A DNA stretch of 64,000 nt. Origin: Mycolicibacterium elephantis DSM 44368. Lineage in GTDB: Bacteria > Actinomycetota > Actinomycetes > Mycobacteriales > Mycobacteriaceae. Of the stretch, positions 8,465 to 17,249 are shown in pieces. The notes under the pieces were generated by a model. The model did no database searches. It was not told the DNA's origin and worked only from the letters and a program-made list of their open reading frames with translations. Both the position numbers and the translations under genes were made by a program. The stretch covers positions 1 through 64,000 of the forward strand of contig NZ_ATDN01000025.1 of the NCBI RefSeq assembly GCF_004014805.1. The letters are read 5' to 3'. How positions within the stretch are numbered: the stretch's first letter is position 1; each line of letters starts with the position of its first letter.

Positions 8465-9255
8465 CGAAGAATCTTTCTGTACCGCCGAAAGAGATTGAGG
8501 GGCACGGCCTTCTCGCCGGCAAAGTCGTCGTCGTGACGGCGGCCGCGGGCACCGGCATCGGGTCGGCGGTAGCGCGCCGCGCGCTGGCCGAAGGCGCCGA
8601 CGTCGTCGTCTCCGACCACCACGAACGCCGGCTCGGCGAAACCCGCGACCAGCTGACCGAACTCAACCTCGGCCGGGTGGAGAGCGTGGTATGCGACGTC
8701 ACCTCCACCGCCCAGGTCGACGCGCTGATCGCCTCGACGACCGCGCGGATGGGCCGGTTGGACGTGCTGGTCAACAACGCCGGTCTCGGTGGGCAGACAC
8801 CGGTGATCGACATGACCGACGAGGAGTGGGACCGCGTCCTGGACGTGACGCTGACGTCGGTGATGCGAGCGACCCGCGCGGCGCTGCGTTACTTCCGCGA
8901 CGCCGACCACGGCGGCGTGATCGTCAACAACGCCAGCGTATTGGGTTGGCGGGCACAGCATTCGCAGTCGCACTACGCGGCGGCCAAGGCCGGCGTGATG
9001 GCGCTGACGCGGTGCAGCGCGATCGAGGCCGTCGAACACGGCGTGCGGATCAACGCGGTGTCGCCGAGCATCGCGCGGCACAAGTTCCTGGAGAAGACCA
9101 GCAGCGCGGACCTGCTGGACCGATTGTCGGAAGGTGAGGCGTTCGGCCGCGCCGCCGAGCCGTGGGAGGTCGCCGCGACCATCGCGTTCCTGGCCAGCGA
9201 TTACTCCAGTTACCTGACTGGAGAAGTGATCTCGGTGTCGAGCCAGCACCCATGA
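8461..9255 (+). CDS. ipdF: Short-chain dehydrogenase IpdF (Rv3559c-like)
   Basis: This 264-residue classical SDR has a cofactor loop TAAAGTGIGSAVA, NNAG (VLVNNAGLGG) and the S-x12-Y-x3-K arrangement (NNASVLGW then SHYAAAKAGV). The glycine loop TAAAGTG is slightly atypical. The GTG start overlaps the fadE30 stop. By position it corresponds to Rv3559c, named IpdF, which oxidises a hydroxylated HIP-derived CoA ester in steroid C/D-ring breakdown. It is coupled to kstR2 by an ATGA overlap. Confidence 0.85.
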   Translation: MTKNLSVPPKEIEGHGLLAGKVVVVTAAAGTGIGSAVARRALAEGADVVVSDHHERRLGETRDQLTELNLGRVESVVCDVTSTAQVDALIASTTARMGRLDVLVNNAGLGGQTPVIDMTDEEWDRVLDVTLTSVMRATRAALRYFRDADHGGVIVNNASVLGWRAQHSQSHYAAAKAGVMALTRCSAIEAVEHGVRINAVSPSIARHKFLEKTSSADLLDRLSEGEAFGRAAEPWEVAATIAFLASDYSSYLTGEVISVSSQHP

Positions 9256-9857
9256 GTAGCGAGCCGGCCGGTCAGCCACCCACCCGCCGCGACGAGCTTC
9301 TCGAGCTCGCCGCCACGATGTTCGCCGAGCGCGGGCTGCGCGCCACCACGGTGCGCGACATCGCCGACAGCGCGGGCATCCTGTCCGGCAGCCTGTATCA
9401 CCACTTCTCCTCGAAGGAGGAGATGGTCGACGAGGTGCTGCGCGACTTCCTGGACTGGTTGTTCGCGCGCTATCAGCAGATCGTCGACACCGAGCCCAAT
9501 CCGCTCGAGCGGCTCAAGGGGCTGTTCATGGCGTCGTTCGAGGCCATCGAGCACCGGCACGCCCAGGTGGTCATCTACCAGGACGAGGCCAAGCGGCTTT
9601 CCGCCCAAGAGCGGTTCGCCTACGTCGAGCAGCGCAACCAAGAGCAGCGCAAGATGTGGCTGGACCTGCTCAACCAGGGCGTCGAGGACGGCTATTTCCG
9701 TCCCGACATCGACGTCGACCTGGTGTACCGGTTCATCCGGGACACCACCTGGGTCTCGGTCCGCTGGTATCAGCCCGGTGGACCACTCACGGCCGAAGAA
9801 GTCGGCCGTCAGTACCTCGCTATCGTTCTCGGTGGCATTACAAGAGAGAAGGACTGA
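9252..9857 (+). CDS. kstR2: TetR-family repressor KstR2
   Basis: This 201-residue TetR regulator has the DNA-binding HTH in its first 60 residues (TTVRDIADSAGILSGSLYHH) and an all-helical ligand domain after that. KstR2 (Rv3557c) is known to be released from DNA by HIP-CoA, the FadD3 product. The start ATG overlaps the ipdF stop. The gene lies in the operon it should control, because a KstR2 operator precedes fadE30; a second lies between echA20 and the SDR at 18055. Confidence 0.9.
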   Translation: MSSEPAGQPPTRRDELLELAATMFAERGLRATTVRDIADSAGILSGSLYHHFSSKEEMVDEVLRDFLDWLFARYQQIVDTEPNPLERLKGLFMASFEAIEHRHAQVVIYQDEAKRLSAQERFAYVEQRNQEQRKMWLDLLNQGVEDGYFRPDIDVDLVYRFIRDTTWVSVRWYQPGGPLTAEEVGRQYLAIVLGGITREKD

Positions 9858-9859
9858 TC

Positions 9860-11029
9860 ATGCCTCCAACGTCACAGGCCTATGTCATCGACGCCGTTCG
9901 CACCGCCGTCGGCAAGCGCAACGGATCACTGGCCGGAGTGCACCCGCTCGACCTCGGCGCGATCGGTTGGCGAGGGCTGTTCGACCGCAACGACGTCGAC
10001 CCCGGTGCCGTCGACGACGTCATCGCCGGCTGCCTCGACGCCATCGGCCCGCAGGCCGGTAACATCGGTCGGCTGTCGTGGTTGGCCGCCGGCTACCCGG
10101 AGGAAGTCCCCGGCGTCACCGTCGACCGTCAGTGCGGGTCCAGCCAGCAGGCGATTTCCTTTGGTGCGCAAGCAATCATGTCCGGTACCGCTGACCTGAT
10201 CGTCGCGGGCGGCATGCAGAACATGAGCCAGATCCCGATCTCCTCGGCAATGACCGTCGCCGAACAGTTCGGGTTCACCTCGCCGACCAACGAATCCAAG
10301 AGCTGGCTGCACCGCTACGGCGACCAGGAGGTCTCGCAGTTCCGCGGCGCGGAGCTGATCGCCGAGAAGTGGGGCCTCTCGCGCGAGGAGATGGAGCAGT
10401 TCTCGCTGACCAGCCACCAGCGCGCGCACGAGGCGATCCGCGCCGGCCACTTCGAGAACGAGATCATTCCGGTCGAGGTCGACGGCGGCACGTTCGTCAC
10501 CGACGAGGGCCCGCGTGACACGTCGCTGGAGAAGATGGCGGGCCTGCAGCCGCTGCGCGAGGGCGGCCGGTTGACCGCCGCGATGGCCAGCCAGATCTCC
10601 GACGGCGCCAGCGCGGTGCTGCTGGCTTCGGAGAAAGCCGTGAAGGATCACGGGCTCAAGCCCCGCGCTCGCATTCACCACATCAGCGCCCGCGGCGCCG
10701 ACCCGGTGTTCATGTTGACCGGGCCGATTCCCGCCACCGAGTACGCGCTGAAGAAGACCGGCCTGTCGATCGATGACATCGACACCGTTGAGATCAACGA
10801 GGCGTTCGCGCCGGTGGTGATGGCGTGGCTGAAGGAAACCGGCGCCGACCCGGCGAAGGTCAACCCCAACGGCGGCGCGATCGCGCTCGGCCATCCACTC
10901 GGTGCCACCGGCGCCAAGCTGTTCGCCACCATGCTGAACACGTTGGAGCGCACCGGCGGTCGCTACGGCCTCCAGACCATGTGCGAGGGCGGCGGCACCG
11001 CGAACGTCACCATCATCGAGCGCCTCTGA
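9860..11029 (+). CDS. fadA6: Acetyl-CoA acetyltransferase FadA6
   Basis: This 389-residue thiolase has an acyl-carrying Cys92 in DRQCGSSQQ, the NEAFAPVV loop, GHPLGATGAK with the catalytic His, and MCEGGGTA with the second catalytic Cys. The ATG at 9860 directly follows the kstR2 stop. FadA6 (Rv3556c) performs thiolytic cleavage during beta-oxidation of the ring-opened C/D fragment. It is the last gene of the fadE30 operon and converges on a membrane-protein gene, overlapping its 3' end by 17 bp. Confidence 0.9.
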   Translation: MPPTSQAYVIDAVRTAVGKRNGSLAGVHPLDLGAIGWRGLFDRNDVDPGAVDDVIAGCLDAIGPQAGNIGRLSWLAAGYPEEVPGVTVDRQCGSSQQAISFGAQAIMSGTADLIVAGGMQNMSQIPISSAMTVAEQFGFTSPTNESKSWLHRYGDQEVSQFRGAELIAEKWGLSREEMEQFSLTSHQRAHEAIRAGHFENEIIPVEVDGGTFVTDEGPRDTSLEKMAGLQPLREGGRLTAAMASQISDGASAVLLASEKAVKDHGLKPRARIHHISARGADPVFMLTGPIPATEYALKKTGLSIDDIDTVEINEAFAPVVMAWLKETGADPAKVNPNGGAIALGHPLGATGAKLFATMLNTLERTGGRYGLQTMCEGGGTANVTIIERL

Positions 11030-11933
11030 ACGGCTGACCTCTCCCTCTCGCGTGGACGACACCTCGCAGGTGCGCAAATGCGTTGTGTCGGTGCGCCTCC
11101 AGCGCCCAGATCACGGCGATCACCGGTAGCGGCGCCAACGCCGCCCACCAGTTCGCGCTTGCGGGCAGCAGGTCCGCGATGACCTCTGCGCGCGGCGTTC
11201 CGTCCACCGTGGCGGGTAGCCAGTCGTCGAGCAGTGTCTTCAGCAGCCGGGTGGTCTCGAACGGTCCGACGGTGCTCGCGATGATCCAACTGGACCACGC
11301 GATCCCCAGCGACCAGGGCCAGGCCAGCAACAGCGACTGCTTGTCCACCACATCGGCCGCGCAGCGCGTCGTCTCGGCGAGGAAGGCGAAACCCAACGCG
11401 GCCAACAGCATCCCGAGCTGCGCGGCGAGCAGATCGTCGAGTATCGAGTGCGCCGACTCGGTGTCACGACGTGCGGGCAGCCCGATCGCCAGCGCGACGA
11501 CGCCCGCCAGCAGCGCAAGGGTGGCCAGCCTGGCGGTGACGTCGCTGACGCGCTCGAACGACGTGACGACGGTGCGGATCACCAGCCGCGACGCTTTCGC
11601 CGGGCTGGTCCGGTAGAACACCACCAGCACCAGCCCCGACACTGCGGTGGCGATCAACCAGGTGACCACCGCCGTGCCCACGGCCGTCAGCGCCACCGAA
11701 CCCAGCAGCGGAACCAGCGCATCGTCGGCCTCCACGCTGCTGCGGACCACCAGTAGCGGTACGGCGCCGAACGCGAGCACCCCCACCAGCCGCAGCAGCA
11801 GCGGAAAGGTGAACCGCGTCAGGTCGGCCGGGTTGAGGTCCAGCTCGCCATGGCGGACCGCGTCGATCTCGAGGCGCAGCGCCGACCGCACATGCGACAG
11901 CCATCGCCGGCGCCCCGTCTCCGGTTCGGTCAA
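11013..11933 (-). CDS. Polytopic membrane protein of unknown function
   Basis: This 306-residue protein has about six hydrophobic segments, for example LLLRLVGVLAFGAVPLLVV, ALTAVGTAVVTWLIATAVSG, LALLAGVVALAIGL and LGIAWSSWIIAS. A basic N-terminus (GRRRWLSHVRSALRLE) would stay in the cytoplasm. The likely start is the TTG at 11933, which overlaps the stop of the upstream alcohol dehydrogenase by 3 nt (TTGA), so the two genes are probably coupled. I do not recognise the family. In M. tuberculosis fadA6 neighbours the uncharacterised Rv3555c, but I cannot confirm that this is its homologue. Confidence 0.7.
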   Translation of the reverse strand: MTEPETGRRRWLSHVRSALRLEIDAVRHGELDLNPADLTRFTFPLLLRLVGVLAFGAVPLLVVRSSVEADDALVPLLGSVALTAVGTAVVTWLIATAVSGLVLVVFYRTSPAKASRLVIRTVVTSFERVSDVTARLATLALLAGVVALAIGLPARRDTESAHSILDDLLAAQLGMLLAALGFAFLAETTRCAADVVDKQSLLLAWPWSLGIAWSSWIIASTVGPFETTRLLKTLLDDWLPATVDGTPRAEVIADLLPASANWWAALAPLPVIAVIWALEAHRHNAFAHLRGVVHARGRGQPFRGAR

Positions 11934-13045
11934 GGATGATCGTGGATGACGACGCCCCGGATGTTGCGGCCTTCGAGCATGTCGGCATACGCCTGGTTGA
12001 CGTCGTCGAGCTTGTACTCGGCGGTCACCGTCTCGTCGAGTAGCAACTGGCCGTCGCGGTAGAGGTTGAGTAGCCGCGGGATGTCCGCCCGGGGGTTGGC
12101 CTCGCCGTAGAGGCTGCCCAGCAGACGCTTCTGGAACAGCGTGAACATCATCATCGGCAGGGTCGGTGTCACATCGGTCATCGACGCGATCGCCGTCATC
12201 ACCACCGCGCCGCCCTTGCGGACGAGGTTGAGCGCCTCCTCGACCATCGGACCTTCCAGCAGGCCGACGGTCAGCAGCACCGAGTCGGCCATCACCCCGC
12301 GGGTGAGGTCACCGACGAGCTCCATCGCTTCGGCCGCCGACGTCACGAAGTGGGTGGCCCCGAACTGAATCGCCTTGTCGCGCTTGCTTTCCACGGGTTC
12401 GACGACGACGATCTTCTCCGCGCCCGCCAGGCGGGCACCCTGGATCGCGCCGCTGCCGATGCCTCCGCATCCGATGACCACCACGGTGTCGCCGGGCCGC
12501 ACCTTGGCGGTGTTGACCGCCGATCCCCACCCGGTCGTCACCCCGCAGCCCAGCAGGCAGGCCCGCGACAGCGGAATGTCGTCGTCGACCTTGACCACCG
12601 AGGCCTCCGGCACCGTTCCGTATTGCGAGAACGTGCCGACGAGCGCCATCGCTCCGATGTCCTTGCCGTCGAGATGACGACGGTACGTGCCGTCCAACTG
12701 GGTGCCGGTCATGATCATCGCGCCCAGGTCGCAGAGGTTCTGCTGCCCGGTGGAACACCACCGGCACCGACCGCAGGCCGGCAGGAACGACGCCACCACG
12801 TGGTCCCCTGGCGCCAAGCCGGGCACGTTGGGTCCGACCTCCTGCACGATGCCCGCGCCCTCGTGGCCGCCGATGAGCGGAAGCGGCGCAGGCAGATCAC
12901 CCCGATGAACGTGTTCGTCGGAATGGCACAACCCCGTGGCTTCCCACGACACCAGCACCTCGCCCGCTTGCGGCGGATCCAAGTCGATCTCCTCGACGCT
13001 CCAGTCGGCGCCGAACTCCCACAAAACCGCTGCCTTGGTCTTCAT
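11930..13045 (-). CDS. Zinc-dependent alcohol dehydrogenase, NDMA-type
   Basis: This 371-residue medium-chain dehydrogenase has the catalytic zinc ligands in GLCHSDEH and GGHEGAG, the structural-zinc cluster CGRCRWCSTGQQNLC, and the NAD-binding loop VIGCGGIGSGAI. The SDEHVHRGDLP sequence and the overall length match mycobacterial NDMA-dependent (mycofactocin-associated) alcohol dehydrogenases. That would make the cofactor a tightly bound NAD re-oxidised by mycofactocin, which is a family inference. Its substrate is unknown. It lies among steroid genes but has no steroid operator that I can see. Confidence 0.85.
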   Translation of the reverse strand: MKTKAAVLWEFGADWSVEEIDLDPPQAGEVLVSWEATGLCHSDEHVHRGDLPAPLPLIGGHEGAGIVQEVGPNVPGLAPGDHVVASFLPACGRCRWCSTGQQNLCDLGAMIMTGTQLDGTYRRHLDGKDIGAMALVGTFSQYGTVPEASVVKVDDDIPLSRACLLGCGVTTGWGSAVNTAKVRPGDTVVVIGCGGIGSGAIQGARLAGAEKIVVVEPVESKRDKAIQFGATHFVTSAAEAMELVGDLTRGVMADSVLLTVGLLEGPMVEEALNLVRKGGAVVMTAIASMTDVTPTLPMMMFTLFQKRLLGSLYGEANPRADIPRLLNLYRDGQLLLDETVTAEYKLDDVNQAYADMLEGRNIRGVVIHDHP

Positions 13046-13090
13046 GCGCCGAGTCTAGGAACGGGCGGCGGCAGAAACCGGGGAATCGCC

Positions 13091-13840
13091 TTACTGCGCG
13101 AGCGCCAGCCCGCCCAGCGCGACGATCCAGCTGGCGAAGCTGCCGACGAGAAAATACTCGACGACATCCCCGATGGCGATGTCGATGCTGATGTGCCCGT
13201 TCTCCCGGGCTTTCTGGGCGCTGATCTCCGGGAACCGGATGATGCTCTTGGCGGCGATGACGGCAGTGACCGCCATCAGCTGACCGGCCAGCCCGAGGCC
13301 GAGGATCAACAGCCGCTCCATCGGACCGAGCAGTCGACCACCTTTCAACCGGTCCGACGGCTGTGGCTCGCCGGTCGGCTTCACCGCATCGACCGCACCG
13401 AGGACCAGACGTACCAGCTGGTTTCCGGTGACCACCTGGAGCAGCACCACACCGACGACCATGAGCAGCCGGTCGGCGTCCACGCCGTCGACGCCGTTCA
13501 GCCCGACCCACGCGAACCAGCGCTGCGCCAGCCCACCCGCGTCAGAGCCCAGGCCCGACAACACGAGCAACAGCCCGACGGCCGCTCCGAACACCACCAG
13601 CGCGATCAGCTCATGCTCGCCGGTGCGTTCGGCACGGGCACACAGCACCACCCAGGCCACGCCGGCCGTCGCCGCGATGGCCAACAGCACGAGGTCGCCG
13701 AGGTGCCACAGTCCGGCCAGCGCCGCGCAGCCGACGATGACCGCCGGCGCCGTCACCACCGGCAACCAGAGCCGCTGAGTCAGCCGACGAGCGATGTCGG
13801 CGATGCCCATCGCGATGAACATGACGGCCAGCGCGTTCAC
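13091..13840 (-). CDS. Membrane protein paired with SatD
   Basis: This 249-residue protein has about six hydrophobic segments (for example LWLPVVTAPAVIVGCAALAG, LVLLAIAATAGVAWVVLC, ALVVFGAAVGLLLVLSGL, LLMVVGVVLLQVVTG and a C-terminal LVGSFASWIVALGGLAL). Several acidic and basic residues lie in the loops before the last segment. The GTG start overlaps the SatD stop by 4 nt (GTGA), so the proteins are probably made together. SatD genes are often followed by a membrane gene of this type. Function is unknown; a phage-resistance or signalling role has been suggested for SatD. Confidence 0.7.
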   Translation of the reverse strand: MNALAVMFIAMGIADIARRLTQRLWLPVVTAPAVIVGCAALAGLWHLGDLVLLAIAATAGVAWVVLCARAERTGEHELIALVVFGAAVGLLLVLSGLGSDAGGLAQRWFAWVGLNGVDGVDADRLLMVVGVVLLQVVTGNQLVRLVLGAVDAVKPTGEPQPSDRLKGGRLLGPMERLLILGLGLAGQLMAVTAVIAAKSIIRFPEISAQKARENGHISIDIAIGDVVEYFLVGSFASWIVALGGLALAQ

Positions 13841-14487
13841 GGGATCTTCCGCAGGTATCGGGAAGCCACCACGATCAGATCCAGCCCGTCGCGTCCGGCG
13901 CGCTGCGACACCGCCGAGGCGCTGATGCCCTCGGCTGCCGCGATGTCCTTCTTGGTGTGGTCGCGCAACAGTCCCTTGACTATCCGTAGGGATCGGTCAT
14001 CAAGTGATCCAAGCAGGTGGTCCCGACAAATCAGCGCGGCATTGATCGCGTCGGTGTCGGTGCGGCCGACGTCGGCGCGGTACGACGTGCGCACCAGCGC
14101 CAAACCCGGCTGCCGTTGCGCGGTCGCGGTCCACGTGATCGCCTCGCGGGCGGTCCACCATCCCGGTCCGTCCTGAATGCCGGTGACGGCGTCGAGCACC
14201 GTGACGGCGCCCCAGCCGATACCGAACCGGACGTCGATCTCCGGTGCGACCGCCAGCCGGATGGTCAGCGCCGCCTCGATCGCCGCGCCCACGGTGCGGT
14301 AGCTGCCCTGGAACTCGTCGCCGACCGTGAAGGCGGGCGCATCGATCGCGTCGACCACCGCGTCGGCCAGCGCGTTGTCGAGTGCCCGGTGCACCGCGGC
14401 ACGGTCAGCGGCGCCGCGCGAGCCGACCACATCCCCGATCAACGTCGCCCGCAGACCTGTTGAAGCGGCTGACTTCACCCTCGCCAT
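13837..14487 (-). CDS. SatD-family protein with C-terminal HTH
   Basis: This 216-residue protein begins ATLIGDVVGSRGAADR, the typical SatD-family opening, and contains FTVGDEFQGSYR and VRFGIGWGAV, which resemble a cyclase-like fold with Asp residues. The last 60 residues (TKKDIAAAEGISASAVSQR) form a clear helix-turn-helix. An N-terminal sensor or enzyme-like domain plus a DNA-binding tail makes autoregulation plausible. The ATG at 14487 follows a TATAGT box by 6 nt, so the mRNA is probably leaderless. Three copies of a TGAAG-N7-CTTCA palindrome surround the start. The gene is coupled to the downstream membrane gene. Confidence 0.78.
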   Translation of the reverse strand: MARVKSAASTGLRATLIGDVVGSRGAADRAAVHRALDNALADAVVDAIDAPAFTVGDEFQGSYRTVGAAIEAALTIRLAVAPEIDVRFGIGWGAVTVLDAVTGIQDGPGWWTAREAITWTATAQRQPGLALVRTSYRADVGRTDTDAINAALICRDHLLGSLDDRSLRIVKGLLRDHTKKDIAAAEGISASAVSQRAGRDGLDLIVVASRYLRKIP

Positions 14488-14533
14488 ATGAAGACTATAG
14501 CTTCATTTGCAAAGGATGAAGGTATTTACTTCA
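14461..14533. promoter_or_regulatory. Triple palindromic operator array at the satD promoter
   Basis: TGAAG-N7-CTTCA occurs three times, at 14461-14477, 14489-14505 and 14517-14533, all in register at an exact 28-bp spacing. The first copy lies inside the satD coding start, the second contains the -10 box (TATAGT on the minus strand, 14494-14499), and the third covers the expected -35 region. The only gene starting here is satD. The arms are perfect in every copy while the 7-bp centres differ, as expected for a protein-binding site. Confidence 0.85.
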
Positions 14534-14545
14534 CCTACCTGACGC

Positions 14546-15619
14546 CTATTCGATGAAGGCGGCGGCGTTCCTCAGGTGTTCGACCGCATCGTCGATGATC
14601 GTCTCGATCAACTCGGCGCACGACGGCAGATCGTTGAGAATGCCGGCGACCTGCCCGGAGGCCAACACGCCCGCATCGGTGTTGCCCTCGACCAGGCCGG
14701 CTTTCAGCAGCATCGGTGTGTTGGCGGCCATCACCACCTGCGACCACGACAACTCCTTGCCGCGCCGCATCTCCAGGCCGTCTTTGATCATCGACCGCCA
14801 CGTCATGCCGGACATCTTCTTGAACTTCTGGGCGTTGAGCACCGCCGCGGTGAAGCCCCGAAGCCGTGAGCCGCTTTCGAGCTTCTCGACCAGTCCGGTG
14901 CGCAGCACGCGGTGCGGCATGCCGTCGACGCGGGTCGAGACGACGGTGCCGTCCAACCCGGACTCGAGATAGCGCCGCTTGACCGCATCGGGCACCGTCG
15001 AGTCCGATGTCAGCAGGAAGCGGGTGCCCATCGCCACCCCGGCCGCCCCGTACGACAGCGCCGCCGCGAGGCCTCGCCCGTCGAAGAACCCGCCGGCCGC
15101 GACGACCGGTATGTCGACCGCGTCGAGCACGGAAGGCAGCAACAGCGTCGTCGCGATCGGGCCGGTATGGCCGCCGCCTTCGCCGCCCTGCACGATCACC
15201 GCGTCGGCGCCCCAGCCGGCGACCTTCTTGGCGTGCTTGGCCAAACCGACCGACGGAATCACCACCACGCCGGCCTCTTTGAGCTTGGCGATCAGGTCCG
15301 GCTTCGGCGCCAGCGCGAACGACGCGACCTTGACGCCCTCGCGGATGAGCAGGTCGATGCGCTCGTTGGCGTCGCCCGCGTCCGCCCGGATGTTGATGCC
15401 GAACGGTTTGTCGGTGGCGTTCTTGACCTTGGTGACCGCGGTCTGCAGTTCCTCCAGCGTCATGGTCGCCGACGCCAGAATGCCGAGGCCGCCCGCGTTG
15501 GAAGTCGCCGACACCAGCCGCGCACCCGCTACCCAGCCCATACCGGTCTGGACCACCGGATGCTCGATGCCGATGAGCTCGGTCAGCGGCGTACGCAGCC
15601 TGCTCGAAGGTGTGCTCAC
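14546..15619 (-). CDS. ipdC: IpdC, flavin-dependent nitronate-monooxygenase-like enzyme
   Basis: This 357-residue TIM-barrel protein of the 2-nitropropane dioxygenase family has MGWVAGARLVSATSNAGGLGI at its start, VIVQGGEGGGHTG and VVAAGGFFDGRGLAAALSYGA, which form the flavin phosphate site. The GTG at 15619 overlaps the ipdB stop by 4 nt. The long in-frame extension upstream overlaps ipdB and was discarded. It corresponds to Rv3553 (IpdC), required for degradation of the steroid C/D-ring fragment. It ends the echA20-ipdA-ipdB-ipdC operon. Confidence 0.87.
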   Translation of the reverse strand: MSTPSSRLRTPLTELIGIEHPVVQTGMGWVAGARLVSATSNAGGLGILASATMTLEELQTAVTKVKNATDKPFGINIRADAGDANERIDLLIREGVKVASFALAPKPDLIAKLKEAGVVVIPSVGLAKHAKKVAGWGADAVIVQGGEGGGHTGPIATTLLLPSVLDAVDIPVVAAGGFFDGRGLAAALSYGAAGVAMGTRFLLTSDSTVPDAVKRRYLESGLDGTVVSTRVDGMPHRVLRTGLVEKLESGSRLRGFTAAVLNAQKFKKMSGMTWRSMIKDGLEMRRGKELSWSQVVMAANTPMLLKAGLVEGNTDAGVLASGQVAGILNDLPSCAELIETIIDDAVEHLRNAAAFIE

Positions 15620-16359
15620 CTTATCTCCCTGTCCCGCAGTCCTTTCGGATCGATTACCGTGCGGAGAAGCTCGAGTTCGTGTTCGTTCGGCAAGCGGGTC
15701 GGCTCGGCTTTGTCCAGGTCGTGCACCTCGAAAGAGGTGTTGTCGGCCACCTCGTCGGGGGTGATGCCGGGGTGCAGCGACACCGCCCTCATCTGGTGGT
15801 CGGGTCCGTTGAAGTCGAACACGCCGAGGTTGGTCACAACTCGGAACACGTCGACGAACCGGAACGCCGGGTTGTCCGGATCCACCTTGTCCCAACCGAT
15901 TCCGGACACCACGTCGACGGATTCGCAGAACACCCGCTTGGAGTGGTTGCCGACCCAGTAGCTGGTGGTGTGGTTGATGGTGTTGCCGGGGGCGCCGCGC
16001 ACGCCGAACATCTGTCGGGTGGGCTGCTGCAGCGGCCCGAACGCCGAGAGGTTCTGGTTGCCGTAGCGGTCAATCTGGTTGGCGCCCATGACCACATGGC
16101 GACGACCCCAGGCCAGCGTTTCGAAGACGCGGCCGAACGGCATCCAGCCCTCGATCGCGCCCGCGGCGCCGATGGCGGGGGTGTCGGCCAGCAGGCGCGC
16201 CTCGCCGTCGGTGAGCAGGATGTCGGGGGAGAACGTCAGCCTCGCCAACCGGGCGCCGATCGACACCATCGTCGTCATCGGGCTCACCATGATCTCGCCG
16301 GCGTCGCGGAACAGCTCCGCGCACGCCACCGCACATACTTCGGGACGGCTCACCGACAT
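15616..16359 (-). CDS. ipdB: IpdB, beta subunit of COCHEA-CoA hydrolase
   Basis: This 247-residue class I CoA-transferase-like subunit has YGNQNLSAFGP, VRGAPGNTINHTTSYWV and LHPGITPDEVADNTSFEV. The start ATG overlaps the ipdA stop by 1 nt (TGATG). IpdA and IpdB form a heterotetramer that in M. tuberculosis (Rv3551/Rv3552) hydrolyses steroid ring C in COCHEA-CoA rather than transferring CoA. Assignment follows from sequence type and exact gene order. Confidence 0.88.
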   Translation of the reverse strand: MSVSRPEVCAVACAELFRDAGEIMVSPMTTMVSIGARLARLTFSPDILLTDGEARLLADTPAIGAAGAIEGWMPFGRVFETLAWGRRHVVMGANQIDRYGNQNLSAFGPLQQPTRQMFGVRGAPGNTINHTTSYWVGNHSKRVFCESVDVVSGIGWDKVDPDNPAFRFVDVFRVVTNLGVFDFNGPDHQMRAVSLHPGITPDEVADNTSFEVHDLDKAEPTRLPNEHELELLRTVIDPKGLRDREIR

Positions 16360-17249
16360 CACTTCGCTGCCTCCTTGGCCGACTCGGCGAACTTGCGCAC
16401 CGCGGCCTGATAATCGGATTCGCTGCCGGACAGATACGTCTGCCTGAACCGCTGCCACGACTCGTCGTCCGCGGCGGCCTCGGCATAGTGCCGCTGGAAC
16501 TTCTCGTCGCGGCGGTAGTCGGGTTCGGCGGTGGTGAAGTGCGCGCCGTTGGGGGCTTCCACCACGGTGTCGACCATCATCCGGTTGACCAGCAGCGCCT
16601 GGGGTGGAACCGATTTCACCAGCTCCTCGGTGGGCACCACCCGTTCGACCGACAGGAACCGCTTCTCGGCGGCCATCAGGTACAGGTCGTCGAAATACGG
16701 GTCGATGCCGGTGTAGGCGGCATTGCCTCGTGCGTCACCGAGATTCATGTGCACGAACGCGGCGTCGAGGTTCAGCGCCGGCATCGCGACGAGCTCCTCG
16801 TAGCCGTCACCGGTGGGGTAAGGCGACTTCACTGTCTTGAGCTCGTCGCCCCAGAACGCGCGGACGTCGCTGCCCAAGCCGGCGCGGGTCGGCAGGAACG
16901 GCAGGCGTTGCGCGGCGGCCTGCAGGCCACACCGCAACATGCCCTCGTCCATCTCGCGCGCCTCGATCGAGCCCGACTTGCGGGCCTTGGCGAACCACGG
17001 GTCGTAGAACGGTGGCGAATCCAGCGACACGAAGCCGTAGTAGGCGCGCCGGACCTTGCCCGCAGAGCACAGCAGACCCAGGTCAGGGCCGCCGTAGGTC
17101 ACCACGGTCAGGTCGGTGACCTCGGTGCGCAACAGTGCCCGCACGAACGCCATCGGCTTGCGCCGAGAACCCCACCCGCCGATGCCGATGGTCATGCCGC
17201 TTTCGATCGAGGACACCGCCTCGTCCAAAGTGGTTCTCTTGTCGGTCAC
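16359..17249 (-). CDS. ipdA: IpdA, alpha subunit of COCHEA-CoA hydrolase
   Basis: This 296-residue CoA-transferase-like subunit starts at GTG 17249 (protein VTDKRTTLDEAVSS), which overlaps the echA20 stop by 4 nt; a longer in-frame extension lies wholly over echA20 and was rejected. The motif GMTIGIGGWGSRRKPM is the alpha-subunit glycine loop. The MDEGMLRCG segment may hold the glutamate that serves the hydrolase reaction (inferred by comparison with the characterised enzyme). It partners IpdB. Confidence 0.88.
   Translation of the reverse strand: MTDKRTTLDEAVSSIESGMTIGIGGWGSRRKPMAFVRALLRTEVTDLTVVTYGGPDLGLLCSAGKVRRAYYGFVSLDSPPFYDPWFAKARKSGSIEAREMDEGMLRCGLQAAAQRLPFLPTRAGLGSDVRAFWGDELKTVKSPYPTGDGYEELVAMPALNLDAAFVHMNLGDARGNAAYTGIDPYFDDLYLMAAEKRFLSVERVVPTEELVKSVPPQALLVNRMMVDTVVEAPNGAHFTTAEPDYRRDEKFQRHYAEAAADDESWQRFRQTYLSGSESDYQAAVRKFAESAKEAAK

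Noticed and set aside
12350..14176. A 608-codon open frame on the plus strand
   Set aside because: It lies wholly antisense to the alcohol dehydrogenase, membrane and SatD genes and has the Arg/His/Pro/Gln-rich composition of a high-GC shadow frame.
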